This document shows positions 17,646 to 25,830 of a stretch of DNA of 64,000 bases, one piece after another; the first letter of the stretch is position 1, and each line of letters begins with the position of its first letter. Both the position numbers and the translations under genes were made by a program. The DNA comes from Acidobacteriaceae bacterium (GTDB lineage Bacteria > Acidobacteriota > Terriglobia > Terriglobales > Acidobacteriaceae), in contig DASZBM010000010.1 in assembly GCA_035944135.1 (NCBI GenBank), positions 496,001 to 560,000 of the forward strand. Direction: 5' to 3'. The notes under the pieces were generated by a model. It was not told the DNA's origin and searched no databases. It worked only from the letters and a program-made list of their open reading frames with translations.

Positions 17646-18653
17646 ATGCTCGAAGCCACTGAAGCCGCGCGTGAGGCGCTGCAGCCCGACACCGATCTTC
17701 GTAATGCCATGCTGGCCGAGGCGCTCGAAGGTCTCGCGGTTCCGGCCGGCAAGCAAAAGACGCTTCCGCCCTGGCTCTTCTACGATGAAGCCGGCTCCGC
17801 GCTGTTCGAGAAAATCACCGAGTTGCCGGAGTACTATCTCACGCGCGCCGAGCGCTCGATCTTCGCCGAGCGCGGCGACGAGGTAGTTACCAGCGTGGGA
17901 TGCCCTCTCACGGTCGCCGAGCTAGGTTCCGGCACGGCGTCGAAGACCGGTCTGCTGCTCGGCGCCGCGGCAAAGCGTCAGCCCGAGCTCCTCTATCAGC
18001 CGATCGACATCAGTAACGCTGCACTCGAGCAAGCCGCGAGCGCAATACCGGCTGCGGTTTCCGGTGTGCAGGTGCGCCCCCAGCTCTCCAACTACATCAC
18101 GAACGGCTACACAATTGAGCGTCCTGGCGACTGCTGTGTTCTCGCGCTCTACATCGGCTCCAGCATTGGTAACTTTGGGCCCGACGAAGCACGCTCTATT
18201 CTCCGCAAACTGCGCAAACATGTGAAAAAGATCGGCGATGCCGTCCTGCTCGGCGTTGACCTCGCGCCCAACCGCGACAAATCTGTGGAGCAACTGATCG
18301 CCGCGTATGACGATGCCGCCGGTGTCACGGCGGAGTTCAACAAGAACATCCTCGCGCGTTTGAACCGCGAGCTCGGCTCTGACTTCAATCTCGACAATTT
18401 CCGCCATCGCGCAGTCTGGAATCCGCAGGAGAGCCGCATGGAGATGCACCTCGAGAGCACGGTGCCGCAGACAGTCCACATCGGCGATCAAGAGATTATC
18501 TTTGCGCCCGGCGAGAGCATCCACACCGAGAACAGCTACAAGTTCACGGAACGCGGATTGCGTGAGCTCTTGCACGACTGCGGTTTCGGCTCGCCGCAGT
18601 GGTTTGAAGACGCCGATCATCACTTCGCTGTTGCGCTCGCCTATCCCGTCTAG
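17646..18653 (+). CDS. egtD: L-histidine N-alpha-methyltransferase EgtD
   Basis: A 335-residue SAM-dependent enzyme that trimethylates histidine to hercynine, the first step of ergothioneine synthesis. Visible features are LFYDEAGSALFEKITELPEY and YYLTR (residues 44-67), the SAM loop ELGSGTASKT (92-101), LYIGSSIGNFG near 170, and the C-terminal ENSYKFTE that contributes to histidine binding in characterised EgtD. Length matches the family (about 320). It lies downstream of egtB on the same strand, so the two steps are probably one operon. The stop overlaps the convergent moaC by four bases. Confidence 0.94.
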   Translation: MLEATEAAREALQPDTDLRNAMLAEALEGLAVPAGKQKTLPPWLFYDEAGSALFEKITELPEYYLTRAERSIFAERGDEVVTSVGCPLTVAELGSGTASKTGLLLGAAAKRQPELLYQPIDISNAALEQAASAIPAAVSGVQVRPQLSNYITNGYTIERPGDCCVLALYIGSSIGNFGPDEARSILRKLRKHVKKIGDAVLLGVDLAPNRDKSVEQLIAAYDDAAGVTAEFNKNILARLNRELGSDFNLDNFRHRAVWNPQESRMEMHLESTVPQTVHIGDQEIIFAPGESIHTENSYKFTERGLRELLHDCGFGSPQWFEDADHHFAVALAYPV

Positions 18654-19120
18654 CTCGGGCGCCGGTAGTCGCCGCTCTTGCCGCCGCTCTTGGACTCGAG
18701 CACGACTTGAAGAATGCGGATGCCTTTATCGAGCGCCTTCGTCATGTCATAGACAGTCAGCGCGGCAACCGCTGCCGCGGTCATCGCCTCCATCTCAACG
18801 CCCGTACCGGCAACCGTGGCCGCGGTCGCGCGGATCATCACACCACCTGCAACGACCTCCGCTATCACATCGACGAAGGTCAACGGTAGCGGATGACACA
18901 TCGGAATCAGCTCGCTCGTTTTTTTCGCCGCCTGAATACCGGCAAATCGCGCCACCTCCAGCGGATTGCCCTTCGGATTCTTCGGCAGCGCAGCCAGCAC
19001 TTCATCATTCAACTCGACGAACGCACTCGCCACGGCCTCACGCCGCGTTTCGGACTTCGCGCTCACATCCACCATTCGCGCCTGGCCTGCTTCGTCGAAA
19101 TGTGAAAGCTTGTCGCTCAT
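18650..19120 (-). CDS. moaC: Cyclic pyranopterin monophosphate synthase MoaC
   Basis: A 156-residue protein matching MoaC along its whole length: SHFDEAGQARMVDVSAK at the N-terminus, MCHPLPLT near residue 74, GTGVEMEAMTA near 109 and YDMTKALDKG near 122, the last containing the catalytic Asp and Lys. With MoaA it makes cyclic pyranopterin monophosphate, the first intermediate of molybdenum cofactor. It begins 10 bases after moeA on the same strand, so the pair is an operon. moaA, moaD and moaE are not in the window. Confidence 0.95.
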   Translation of the reverse strand: MSDKLSHFDEAGQARMVDVSAKSETRREAVASAFVELNDEVLAALPKNPKGNPLEVARFAGIQAAKKTSELIPMCHPLPLTFVDVIAEVVAGGVMIRATAATVAGTGVEMEAMTAAAVAALTVYDMTKALDKGIRILQVVLESKSGGKSGDYRRPS

Positions 19121-19130
19121 TTCAACGATC

Positions 19131-20402
19131 CTACCGCAGCAACACTCTCACACTCTCGCCTGCCGCAAACCGCTCCACACCATTCGGCAGCACCACAAAC
19201 CCATTCGCGAGCGCATTCGCCGCAAGATCGCCCGACCCCTGCCAGGGAACGACGCGCACGCTCACGTGTTTCCAGTCGCTCTCGATAACAGCTGGCAGAA
19301 ATCGCGTAACGCGCGCGCCACCCTTCACTTCCTCAGCGAGCTTTGCCTCGATGAATCGCGGCGCAATCTGCGTCTGTCCCGCGAGCGCCCGCAGCATCGG
19401 CGCAACGAACAGCCGGAAGCAGACCTCCGTCGAAACGGGATTTCCCGGGAGCCCGAAGAAGTAGTTCCGCTCGCGCTGATCTCTAATCCTCGATCCCTGA
19501 TCTCTCCTCATTCGCCCGAATACCATGGGTTTACCCGGCTGAATCATCGCTCCCGTAAAGAAAAACTCCGCGCCACACTCTGCAAGCACCTGCTCCACCA
19601 GGTCGTACTTGCCCATTGAAACGCCACCCGAGAGCAGCAAGAGGTCCCACGCCCCGGCCTGTGCGATTCGTTCGCGCAGATCGCCCAGCGTGTCCTTTGC
19701 AATCTCCAGCTTCCCGCCAAAACCCCCTTCGTCGCAGACCATCGCTGCCAACGCATAGCTATTAGAGTTGTAAATCTGCCACGCTTCTGGTTTCGTGTTG
19801 AGCTTCACCAACTCATCGCCCGTCGCGACAATCGCCACCTTGGGCTGTTCGAACAGATTTAACCGCGTATACCCACAGCTTGCAGCAAGCGCGATCTCCG
19901 CCGCTCCAATGCGGCGCCCCGCCGGAATCAGCTCAGCCCCGGCGCGTGCCTCCGCACCCCGGGGCACAACATTCTCGCCGGCGACCAAGGTTCGTCCAGC
20001 CGCTACGCGCAGCCGGCCGTCGGCTCCAATCTCCGCATGCTCGACCATCAACACAGCGTCCGCTCCATCCGGCAGCGGTGCGCCGGTCATGATTTCGACG
20101 GCCTCGCAATTACCGACTGGAGCGCCGCGCCAGATCTCGCCCGCGCGCACTGAGCCCACGATCCGCAACGGCTCCGTGCTGGAAGTGGACGACACATCGA
20201 CGCTCCGCACTGCATATCCATCCCGCGTCGAACGCCCAAACGGCGGCTGGTCCCGGTCCGCGCGTACCGGCTCGGCGATTACCCGGCCAACCGCATCTTC
20301 CAAAGCCACCGGTTCAGGATTCCGCGCCGGTTTCGCCAGCGCGGCCGCATGCCGCAGAACCTCCGCCAGCGCCTCCTCGAACTCCAGCACTCGCTCGCTC
20401 AC
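19131..20402 (-). CDS. moeA: Molybdopterin molybdenumtransferase MoeA
   Basis: A 423-residue enzyme that inserts molybdate into adenylylated molybdopterin. Domain marks: PFGRSTRDGYAV (about 55), EIMTGAPLPDGADAVLMVEH (about 105), VAIVATGDEL (about 190), LSGGVSMGKYD (about 255) and FFGLPGNPVSTE (about 315). I choose GTG 20402 because AGAGG lies six bases upstream and the longer frame to 20465 would run through the terminator of the upstream TPR gene. A seven-residue iterated segment (DQGSRIR, DQRERN) is inserted before FFGLPGNP where other MoeA have a short loop. It is co-oriented with moaC, 10 bases apart. Confidence 0.93.
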   Translation of the reverse strand: MSERVLEFEEALAEVLRHAAALAKPARNPEPVALEDAVGRVIAEPVRADRDQPPFGRSTRDGYAVRSVDVSSTSSTEPLRIVGSVRAGEIWRGAPVGNCEAVEIMTGAPLPDGADAVLMVEHAEIGADGRLRVAAGRTLVAGENVVPRGAEARAGAELIPAGRRIGAAEIALAASCGYTRLNLFEQPKVAIVATGDELVKLNTKPEAWQIYNSNSYALAAMVCDEGGFGGKLEIAKDTLGDLRERIAQAGAWDLLLLSGGVSMGKYDLVEQVLAECGAEFFFTGAMIQPGKPMVFGRMRRDQGSRIRDQRERNYFFGLPGNPVSTEVCFRLFVAPMLRALAGQTQIAPRFIEAKLAEEVKGGARVTRFLPAVIESDWKHVSVRVVPWQGSGDLAANALANGFVVLPNGVERFAAGESVRVLLR

Positions 20403-20423
20403 ACTCACCTCTCGACAAGCAAA

Positions 20424-20452
20424 AGCCCCGGCCGAGGCACTCGACCGGGGCT
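20424..20452 (-). terminator. Rho-independent terminator of the TPR gene at 20468
   Basis: On the minus strand AGCCCCGG pairs with CCGGGGCT across a 13-base loop, followed by TTTTG. It sits 16 bases after the TPR stop and directly before moeA, so it separates the two transcription units. Confidence 0.75.
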
Positions 20453-20467
20453 CGCGCTGTCGCAAGC

Positions 20468-21652
20468 TTACTTCTTCTTGCCTGCCCTGTAGCTCGTGTC
20501 AATCTTCTCGCCCAGGCTGGTAAGGACCTCCTCCACCGCCTGCGCGTGCGGCCCATTCGGTGCAAGCTGCAGGTACTTCTGGTAGGCCTCGACGCATCCC
20601 GGTGGCGGAACGATTTTCTGGGTCTTCTGATCGAAGGTTGATTTCGCGATCAACGCCTGGCCTTTGATGAAGTATGGGTCCGGACGGGTCGGGTCCGCAG
20701 CAATCGCCTTGTCCGCCGCAGCCGCAGCCGCGTCGGTCTGTTGTGCGTTGAACAGCACCGCAGCCTCATTGCCGTAGAACATGCCCGCGCTGGTTGGCTC
20801 CGCCTTAACCGCGTTCTCGAAGGCAGAAGCAGCATCGGCAGGCTTGCCCTCCTTCGCATATACGTTGCCCGCGCCGTTCCATGCCGCCGCCTGATCCTGC
20901 GGCACCGGCTTCTTCGACGCCGCATTCAATTCCGCGCCCTTTTTATAGGCCTCGATCGCGTCGTCGTACATCTTCATCGCGTCGGCATCCCCGCTGACTG
21001 GCTTGTGCGCATCCTTGTCAGCCTTGGCAAGATGATCTCCCTGCGCTTCCAGCGCGTTGCCGTAACTGATCCACAGGATGCTCTCATCCGGCTTCGCGTC
21101 GACGGCCGCTTTCATGTCGGCGACGTCCTTGCTCACATCGCCGGAGGTTGGCCGTGCGGCTGCCAGATCTGTGCGCACTGTGGCCAGCGTCGCGTTCAGG
21201 TTGGCGATCTTCTTATTCGCCTCCATCGCCGCGGACGCGTTCTTCTTGAACTCCTCGAGCTGTTTCTTCTCCTCGGGGCTAAGCTTGTTCACGTAGTCCG
21301 CGCGACTCATGTCGAAGTCGAGCGTCTTATCATCGCCTGCCTTGAGTGTCACCTGCTGGAAGTCGATACTCTTATCGTTGGCCACGACTGCTACCAGGTA
21401 GTCTCCAGGCTTCACGCCAGAACCCTTGTAGTTGCCGCTCGAGTCGATGGGGAAAGAATTTTCGATCTTCTTGCCCTTCCACTCGCCGCCGGTCATATCG
21501 TGGCTGAACTGCACCGTTCCCGTGGTGAGGGGCTGTCCCGCCGGGTTCTGCACGTGTCCATGTACGGTTGCGTCCTGCGCAATTGCAGGAGCTGCTGCAC
21601 CCATTGCAACCACCACGGTTGCCGTCAGCAAAATCTCTCTCCAGGTTCTCAT
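20468..21652 (-). CDS. Secreted carboxypeptidase-regulatory-like plus TPR protein
   Basis: A 394-residue exported protein (signal peptide MRTWREILLTATVVVAMGAA, cleaved after AIA near 25). Residues about 28-115 form a beta-sandwich of carboxypeptidase-regulatory type (VHGHVQNPAGQPLTTGTVQF; GVKPGDYLVAVVANDK). A charged helical segment (about 122-170) precedes TPR-like repeats to residue 385, and the tail is GKKK. AAGGAAGG precedes the ATG. Function unknown; the domain pair suggests a periplasmic scaffold. It has its own terminator, so it is probably a single-gene unit. Confidence 0.78.
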   Translation of the reverse strand: MRTWREILLTATVVVAMGAAAPAIAQDATVHGHVQNPAGQPLTTGTVQFSHDMTGGEWKGKKIENSFPIDSSGNYKGSGVKPGDYLVAVVANDKSIDFQQVTLKAGDDKTLDFDMSRADYVNKLSPEEKKQLEEFKKNASAAMEANKKIANLNATLATVRTDLAAARPTSGDVSKDVADMKAAVDAKPDESILWISYGNALEAQGDHLAKADKDAHKPVSGDADAMKMYDDAIEAYKKGAELNAASKKPVPQDQAAAWNGAGNVYAKEGKPADAASAFENAVKAEPTSAGMFYGNEAAVLFNAQQTDAAAAAADKAIAADPTRPDPYFIKGQALIAKSTFDQKTQKIVPPPGCVEAYQKYLQLAPNGPHAQAVEEVLTSLGEKIDTSYRAGKKK

Positions 21653-21834
21653 CCGTTTCCTTCCTTGGTGCGAATCATCGCGGTTCTCGTCCGCTGTCCA
21701 CTCTCATTTTGGACGCGCAAAACCGGCCCGTGCCACCATCTCCCCGGGCGGGATCGGATTGCGGGCAGCACGACCAACTTACATGCATTCCGGCCCCCGG
21801 TTCAACTCCGCGCAGATGGTGGGTCCGCTAGGGG

Positions 21835-22158
21835 TTAGCGTCGTTCCGGTTCGTTGGCAATCTCCGCCGCGGTCACATCCTCCATGGTTTCGGGCGCCTC
21901 GATCGGTCCAGCCAGCACCTCCCGAGCCGCCGCCTCGTCCTCCGGGCGCACCTGCAGCCGCGATGCAAATGCCGGGGGAATCAGGGTATTCGCATTCTCT
22001 CCCTGCAGGAAGGATGTGATCCCGGCGGAGTCCAGCGCCATTCGTGCCATGTTCGCAGTCACCGGCTCCATAAACTCCGCCACCGTCACCAACCCCTCAG
22101 GCGGGTATGCCGCGGACTCCTCGGTCAGCCGTTCCAGCTCTTCGCTTTGCTCGCTCAT
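21835..22158 (-). CDS. DUF2007-type putative signal-transducing protein
   Basis: A 107-residue cytoplasmic protein. The core VTVAEFMEPVTANMARMALD followed by SAGITSFLQGEN and RLQVRPEDEAAAREVL matches the DUF2007 ferredoxin-like fold, flanked by acidic tails. The family has no established function. GAGAAGG lies just before the ATG. A GC-rich hairpin (22174-22194) separates it from the DUF3108 gene upstream on the same strand. Confidence 0.72.
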   Translation of the reverse strand: MSEQSEELERLTEESAAYPPEGLVTVAEFMEPVTANMARMALDSAGITSFLQGENANTLIPPAFASRLQVRPEDEAAAREVLAGPIEAPETMEDVTAAEIANEPERR

Positions 22159-22173
22159 GCCCTTCTCGTCTCC

Positions 22174-22194
22174 GGCGCCGGACCAACCGGCGCC
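22174..22194 (-). terminator. GC-rich inter-cistronic hairpin
   Basis: GGCGCCGG and CCGGCGCC form an eight-pair stem with a five-base loop directly after the DUF3108 stop. No T-run follows, so it may be a weak terminator, an attenuator or an mRNA-stabilising stem. Confidence 0.4.
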
Positions 22195-23010
22195 TTACTT
22201 CTGTTCAATTGACTGCAGGTGAAACGTAATCGTTCCCCAGAACAGCCGCGCCTGCATCTGCACCGGTAAATGGCGCGTGTCGTCCGTGTACCAGATCCAT
22301 ATCTGGCCGCGGTTTTTCACCACGCCCTCATCGGCAGTCGCTTGCACTTTGACGGTCTGAAAGGTGCCCGCGGGTGTCTTAATCTCTTCTTTCGACTCAA
22401 CTTTCATCCCGACCGTCACCGTCCGCATGCTGTCCGCCAGAGGAAAATACATTGTCTGCCCCACATTCAGCGGCTGCGATTGCGCATAGAAGATGGCCGA
22501 AAGCGAATCTGCCACACAGGCAGGGATATTCGCCTCTTTGTGCGTTGCCGTTCCCTTGACCAGGTTGCGCTCGTTCTGCGTCTGCCGGCCGCGCGTGTAG
22601 TCGAACATCAACTCGCTCGCCATCTTCCGCCGGCCCTCCTGAATCTGTTTGTTGAATCCGCCCGAGCATCCGGTCTGCAGATTGAAGCCTGACTGGAAGC
22701 GATCGACCACGGGAAACAGCATGTTGATGGCGCCAATCGTATCGGCGGTCGCGGAGAGTTTCATCGTCTCGCCAACCTGATCAAGGTGAAAGACTGCAAT
22801 TCCTGCCGTAAATACGCGCCAGTCAACTGAAAAGGTCAGGGTCTGGTGCTGGGGATACTCGAATCCGGGAACGGGCGGCTGCAACGGAGGGATCGGCCTC
22901 TGCGGCGCGGGCGTTCGCGACAGAATCTGTGCGCTCAGCCCAACTGCCACGGCCATGGTCGCGCCAAGCGCGGAGACGGTTCGTAGAGCCGAGCACATCC
23001 AGGCCTTCAA
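22195..23010 (-). CDS. Secreted DUF3108-type protein
   Basis: A 271-residue exported protein. I choose the TTG at 23010: AAGGAGA lies nine bases upstream, and the signal peptide (KAWMCSALRTVSALGATMAV, cleaved near 27) follows directly; ATG 22998 is the alternative. After a Pro-rich linker the DUF3108 beta-barrel runs from LTFSVDWRVFTAGIAVFHLD to the end, including ETMKLSATADTIGAINMLFP and RGQIWIWYTDDTRHLPVQMQ. The family is periplasmic and of unknown function. It is 20 bases downstream of the methyltransferase-like membrane gene and may belong to the waaA-lpxK-waaC transcript. Confidence 0.8.
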   Translation of the reverse strand: MKAWMCSALRTVSALGATMAVAVGLSAQILSRTPAPQRPIPPLQPPVPGFEYPQHQTLTFSVDWRVFTAGIAVFHLDQVGETMKLSATADTIGAINMLFPVVDRFQSGFNLQTGCSGGFNKQIQEGRRKMASELMFDYTRGRQTQNERNLVKGTATHKEANIPACVADSLSAIFYAQSQPLNVGQTMYFPLADSMRTVTVGMKVESKEEIKTPAGTFQTVKVQATADEGVVKNRGQIWIWYTDDTRHLPVQMQARLFWGTITFHLQSIEQK

Positions 23011-23030
23011 AATGCCGTCTCTCCTTGCCT

Positions 23031-23609
23031 CTAGAAATGCCCGCGGTACAGCCACATGCGAAGAATAAGGGCTACATACAATGCAGCCGCACCGATGCTG
23101 GCATTGTACTCGCGGTGATGACGGTACCGCTCGTGCGAGAACCTGCCCATCCCCCGTTCCGTGTCTGCAAATCGCGCCGGTGTCAGCCGTGGGAGCAGGC
23201 GGGGCACGCGTTGCGCATATTCCTCGAATTGTGGAAAGGTGCCCCGCAGAAATTCCTCTTCGGACAGGATCGTCGGCACATAAATCGCAAGGAACATCGC
23301 AATCAGCAGCACGACCAACCACCATCGGCCGGCAGCGACCGCAAACCCCGCTGCAATCGACATCGACCCCAGGTACAACGGATTGCGTGTGTATGCGTAT
23401 GGGCCCGTGCGCGTCAGTTCAGCATTCTTCTTCACATACCCAGCCGCATAGCCACGCAGCCACAATCCCGGAAGCACAAGCACCAGCCCAACTACCAGCG
23501 TCGTCCACGTCGGGCGCGCAAAGATGAGGAACACGGCTGCGACGACAAAGCCCAGCGGCACGCGTGCCCTGCGCGCAATCTTCTGCCATCCCCTCCGCTC
23601 TGTTGCCAT
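23031..23609 (-). CDS. Isoprenylcysteine/phospholipid methyltransferase-like membrane protein
   Basis: A 192-residue inner-membrane protein with about four to five hydrophobic segments. The signature RTGPYAYTRNPLYLGSMSIA (near residue 75) and the C-terminal EEEFLRGTFPQFEEYAQRVP place it in the ICMT/PEMT-like methyltransferase superfamily, whose C-terminal part binds SAM. The substrate is unknown; lipid or isoprenoid acceptors are typical. I start at ATG 23609, preceded by GGAG; the longer frame adds a polyglutamine tract coded by a CTGTTG-type repeat and is unlikely. It sits downstream of waaC in the same orientation. Confidence 0.78.
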   Translation of the reverse strand: MATERRGWQKIARRARVPLGFVVAAVFLIFARPTWTTLVVGLVLVLPGLWLRGYAAGYVKKNAELTRTGPYAYTRNPLYLGSMSIAAGFAVAAGRWWLVVLLIAMFLAIYVPTILSEEEFLRGTFPQFEEYAQRVPRLLPRLTPARFADTERGMGRFSHERYRHHREYNASIGAAALYVALILRMWLYRGHF

Positions 23610-23663
23610 CACTCCATCTTCGCAGATGTGTTGTTGTTGCTGTTGCGGCTGCTTTTCCTGTTT

Positions 23664-23692
23664 GTCATTCCGAACCACAGGCGAGGAACCTG
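23664..23692. repeat. Interspersed repeat of the GTCATTCC...GAGGAACCTG type
   Basis: GTCATTCCGAACCACAGGCG followed by AGGAACCTG resembles the short interspersed repeat (GTCATTCCGAGCGAAGCGAGGAA) common between genes in Acidobacteriota and other phyla. It lies between waaC and the methyltransferase gene. A related copy is at 45127-45178. Confidence 0.5.
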
Positions 23693-23702
23693 TTTTTGCA
23701 GC

Positions 23703-24713
23703 TCAGCCCACAAGGGTAGTCACCTCACGCAGTACCTCATCCACCGTGATCCTGGCTAGCCCCGCATCGATCTCCGCCACACGCTTGTGACTCGTCACCG
23801 ACCCGACGCTGCGGATCACGCGCATCGGTCCTGATCCCCATGGTCCGTTCCTTGCCGGATCCGTCGGCCCGTACAGCGCGACCAATGGAATCCCCAGCGC
23901 CGCTGCCAGATGCGTCGGTCCCGAATCTCCTCCCACCAGCAGCGACGTTCTCCGCATCAGCGCAATCAGTCCGGCGACATTGCACACCACAGCCTCCGCC
24001 GCGCCATCACCGGCCGCGACAACACTCGCCGCCACTGCATCATCCTTTTTCGGCGCATTCACTAGCGGAACGTATCCCATCGCGCGGATCTCGCGCGCCA
24101 ACTCTCCATAGCGCTCTGCCGGCCACTGCTTCGCTCCCCATCCGGCCGAGGCCGCCAGCAGACACACCTTGCGATCTTCCACGAACTCCGCGGCCCAATC
24201 CTCCGCCCAGCGCTCGTGCGGCAGCTTCACGGCAGCGGGCTGCAAAGCAATGTTGCATGCCGCACCCAGCAGCCCCGCTCCCTGCTCCACTATGTGCTTG
24301 CCGATCCGTCGCTGCGTACTCCGGTACAGATGAGCTGCCGCGGCCTCGCGCGGATTGTCGTAGCCAACAAACTCTCGCGCTCGCGCAAAACGTCCAATCA
24401 CCGCCGACCGCATAGTCCCTTGCATGTCGACCACAACCTCGTACCGCTCATTACGCAGCTCTCTGCGCAGCTTCGCAATGGAGCGCAGCGTCTTCCAAGA
24501 GAGCGGCGCCGCGCTCCACATCTTTGTCTCGGCGAGATGAATGCGGTTCACAATCTCTCCGTGCCCTTCGCTGTTCACCAGCAGCGGCGCCCATCTCGGA
24601 TCCACGACCCAGTCGATCGTCCAATCAGGTTGCGCATTGCGCAGCGCGGCCGCCGCCGGTAGCGCGTGCAACACGTCACCGAGCGCCCCAACCCGGACAA
24701 TTAGTAACCTCAC
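23703..24713 (-). CDS. waaC: Lipopolysaccharide heptosyltransferase I-like (GT9)
   Basis: A 336-residue GT-B glycosyltransferase of family 9. N-terminal VRLLIVRVGALGDVLHALPA and IDWVVDPRWAPLL match heptosyltransferase I; the C-terminal GGDSGPTHLAAALGIPLVAL and YGPTDPARNGP form the ADP-heptose site. It would add the first heptose to Kdo on the inner-membrane face. I use GTG 24713 with GGAG five bases upstream; the ATG at 24773 would extend into lpxK. It follows lpxK by 22 bases, fitting an LPS-core operon waaA-lpxK-waaC. Confidence 0.85.
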   Translation of the reverse strand: MRLLIVRVGALGDVLHALPAAAALRNAQPDWTIDWVVDPRWAPLLVNSEGHGEIVNRIHLAETKMWSAAPLSWKTLRSIAKLRRELRNERYEVVVDMQGTMRSAVIGRFARAREFVGYDNPREAAAAHLYRSTQRRIGKHIVEQGAGLLGAACNIALQPAAVKLPHERWAEDWAAEFVEDRKVCLLAASAGWGAKQWPAERYGELAREIRAMGYVPLVNAPKKDDAVAASVVAAGDGAAEAVVCNVAGLIALMRRTSLLVGGDSGPTHLAAALGIPLVALYGPTDPARNGPWGSGPMRVIRSVGSVTSHKRVAEIDAGLARITVDEVLREVTTLVG

Positions 24714-24735
24714 GCCTGCTCCGCCCTTGATAACT

Positions 24736-25830
24736 TCACGCGCGCTGTTCTCCCAGCCGCGCTTCCAACGCACCCACCACCGCGTTCGCGTCCGCGAACT
24801 CCGCCTCGAGCCCCACCGTCATCAACGGCCCAAGCGTCTCCAGCCGCTCACACATCGCCTTCGTCAGCTTCACGTTGTCTTTCTCTGTTGTCACGAAGCC
24901 CGTCGCATTCAACTGGCGTCCCAGCTCGAGGATTCTCTCCATGTCATGCATCCCGTAGGCATGGTGATCTGGAAATACGATCGTGTCCACAACGCCGCAG
25001 CCGGCCGCAATCAGCATCGCCTGAAATCCCTCCGGCCGCGCGATCGCGCAGAACGCCACCGGCCGCAGCCCTGCAGTAAAGACGAGCAGCGGTGCAGGGA
25101 AGACGAGCTTCCTTCGCACAACCCACATCTGTGCGCCTTCGCGCATCAGCTTCCACGCGCGCTCCTTGACGTCTTCCAGTTCGTCTTCACGAATCACAAT
25201 CGCATCCGCGCGCCGCAGGGCGCCAAAACGCTCGCGCAGATTACCCGCAGGCATCAGCGTGTCGTCGAGGTCCTCTGCCGTCACCAGTACTACATCAAAA
25301 TTGCGCGCCAACTGCCTGTGCTGAAACCCGTCGTCTAGCAGGTGGACAGCCTTCACACTCCGCGATGGCTGACTCGTCGCCTCGCCATCCACGTGGTTAT
25401 GGTTATGATTTGCATCGGCCCCGCGCACTTCACTCGCAACGCCGCTCTCTGCCGCCCGTCCCGCGGCGAACCTGTTTCCGCCTACCCAAACCGGAACACC
25501 CGTCGCCCGTGCAATCACCACAGGCTCATCGCCATATCGTTCTGCTGTGCGATCTCCCATCGCAGCGACCCACTCCACTCCGTGCCCAATTCGCCCGTAC
25601 CCGCGCGAGAGCACATCCACGTCCCACCCGCGCGCCCGCAGCATCTTCGCCAGCGAAATCACTACCGGAGTCTTGCCCGCGCCGCCAGCCGAGATCGAGC
25701 CCACACTCACCACCGGCCGTTCCAGTCGTCGAACTTTCAGCAGACCGGCCCTTCGCAGCCCATCCTTCAGCGCGATCACCGCGCGATACAGCGGAACCAG
25801 CGGCCACGCCCACGGCCTGCGTGCACTCAC
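24736..25830 (-). CDS. lpxK: Tetraacyldisaccharide 4'-kinase LpxK
   Basis: A 364-residue membrane-associated kinase that phosphorylates the 4' position of the lipid A precursor. Family marks are RPVVSVGSISAGGAGKTPVV (P-loop near residues 44-53), the LSRGYGR motif near 75 and HLLDDGFQHRQLARNFDVVL near 165. The GTG start at 25830 overlaps the waaA stop (GTGA), so the genes are translationally coupled. This order puts lipid A phosphorylation, Kdo addition and heptose addition in one transcript. Confidence 0.94.
   Translation of the reverse strand: MSARRPWAWPLVPLYRAVIALKDGLRRAGLLKVRRLERPVVSVGSISAGGAGKTPVVISLAKMLRARGWDVDVLSRGYGRIGHGVEWVAAMGDRTAERYGDEPVVIARATGVPVWVGGNRFAAGRAAESGVASEVRGADANHNHNHVDGEATSQPSRSVKAVHLLDDGFQHRQLARNFDVVLVTAEDLDDTLMPAGNLRERFGALRRADAIVIREDELEDVKERAWKLMREGAQMWVVRRKLVFPAPLLVFTAGLRPVAFCAIARPEGFQAMLIAAGCGVVDTIVFPDHHAYGMHDMERILELGRQLNATGFVTTEKDNVKLTKAMCERLETLGPLMTVGLEAEFADANAVVGALEARLGEQRA

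Noticed and set aside
20403-20465. Longer moeA start at 20465
   Set aside because: It would place the start inside the TPR gene's terminator hairpin; the GTG at 20402 has a good ribosome-binding site.
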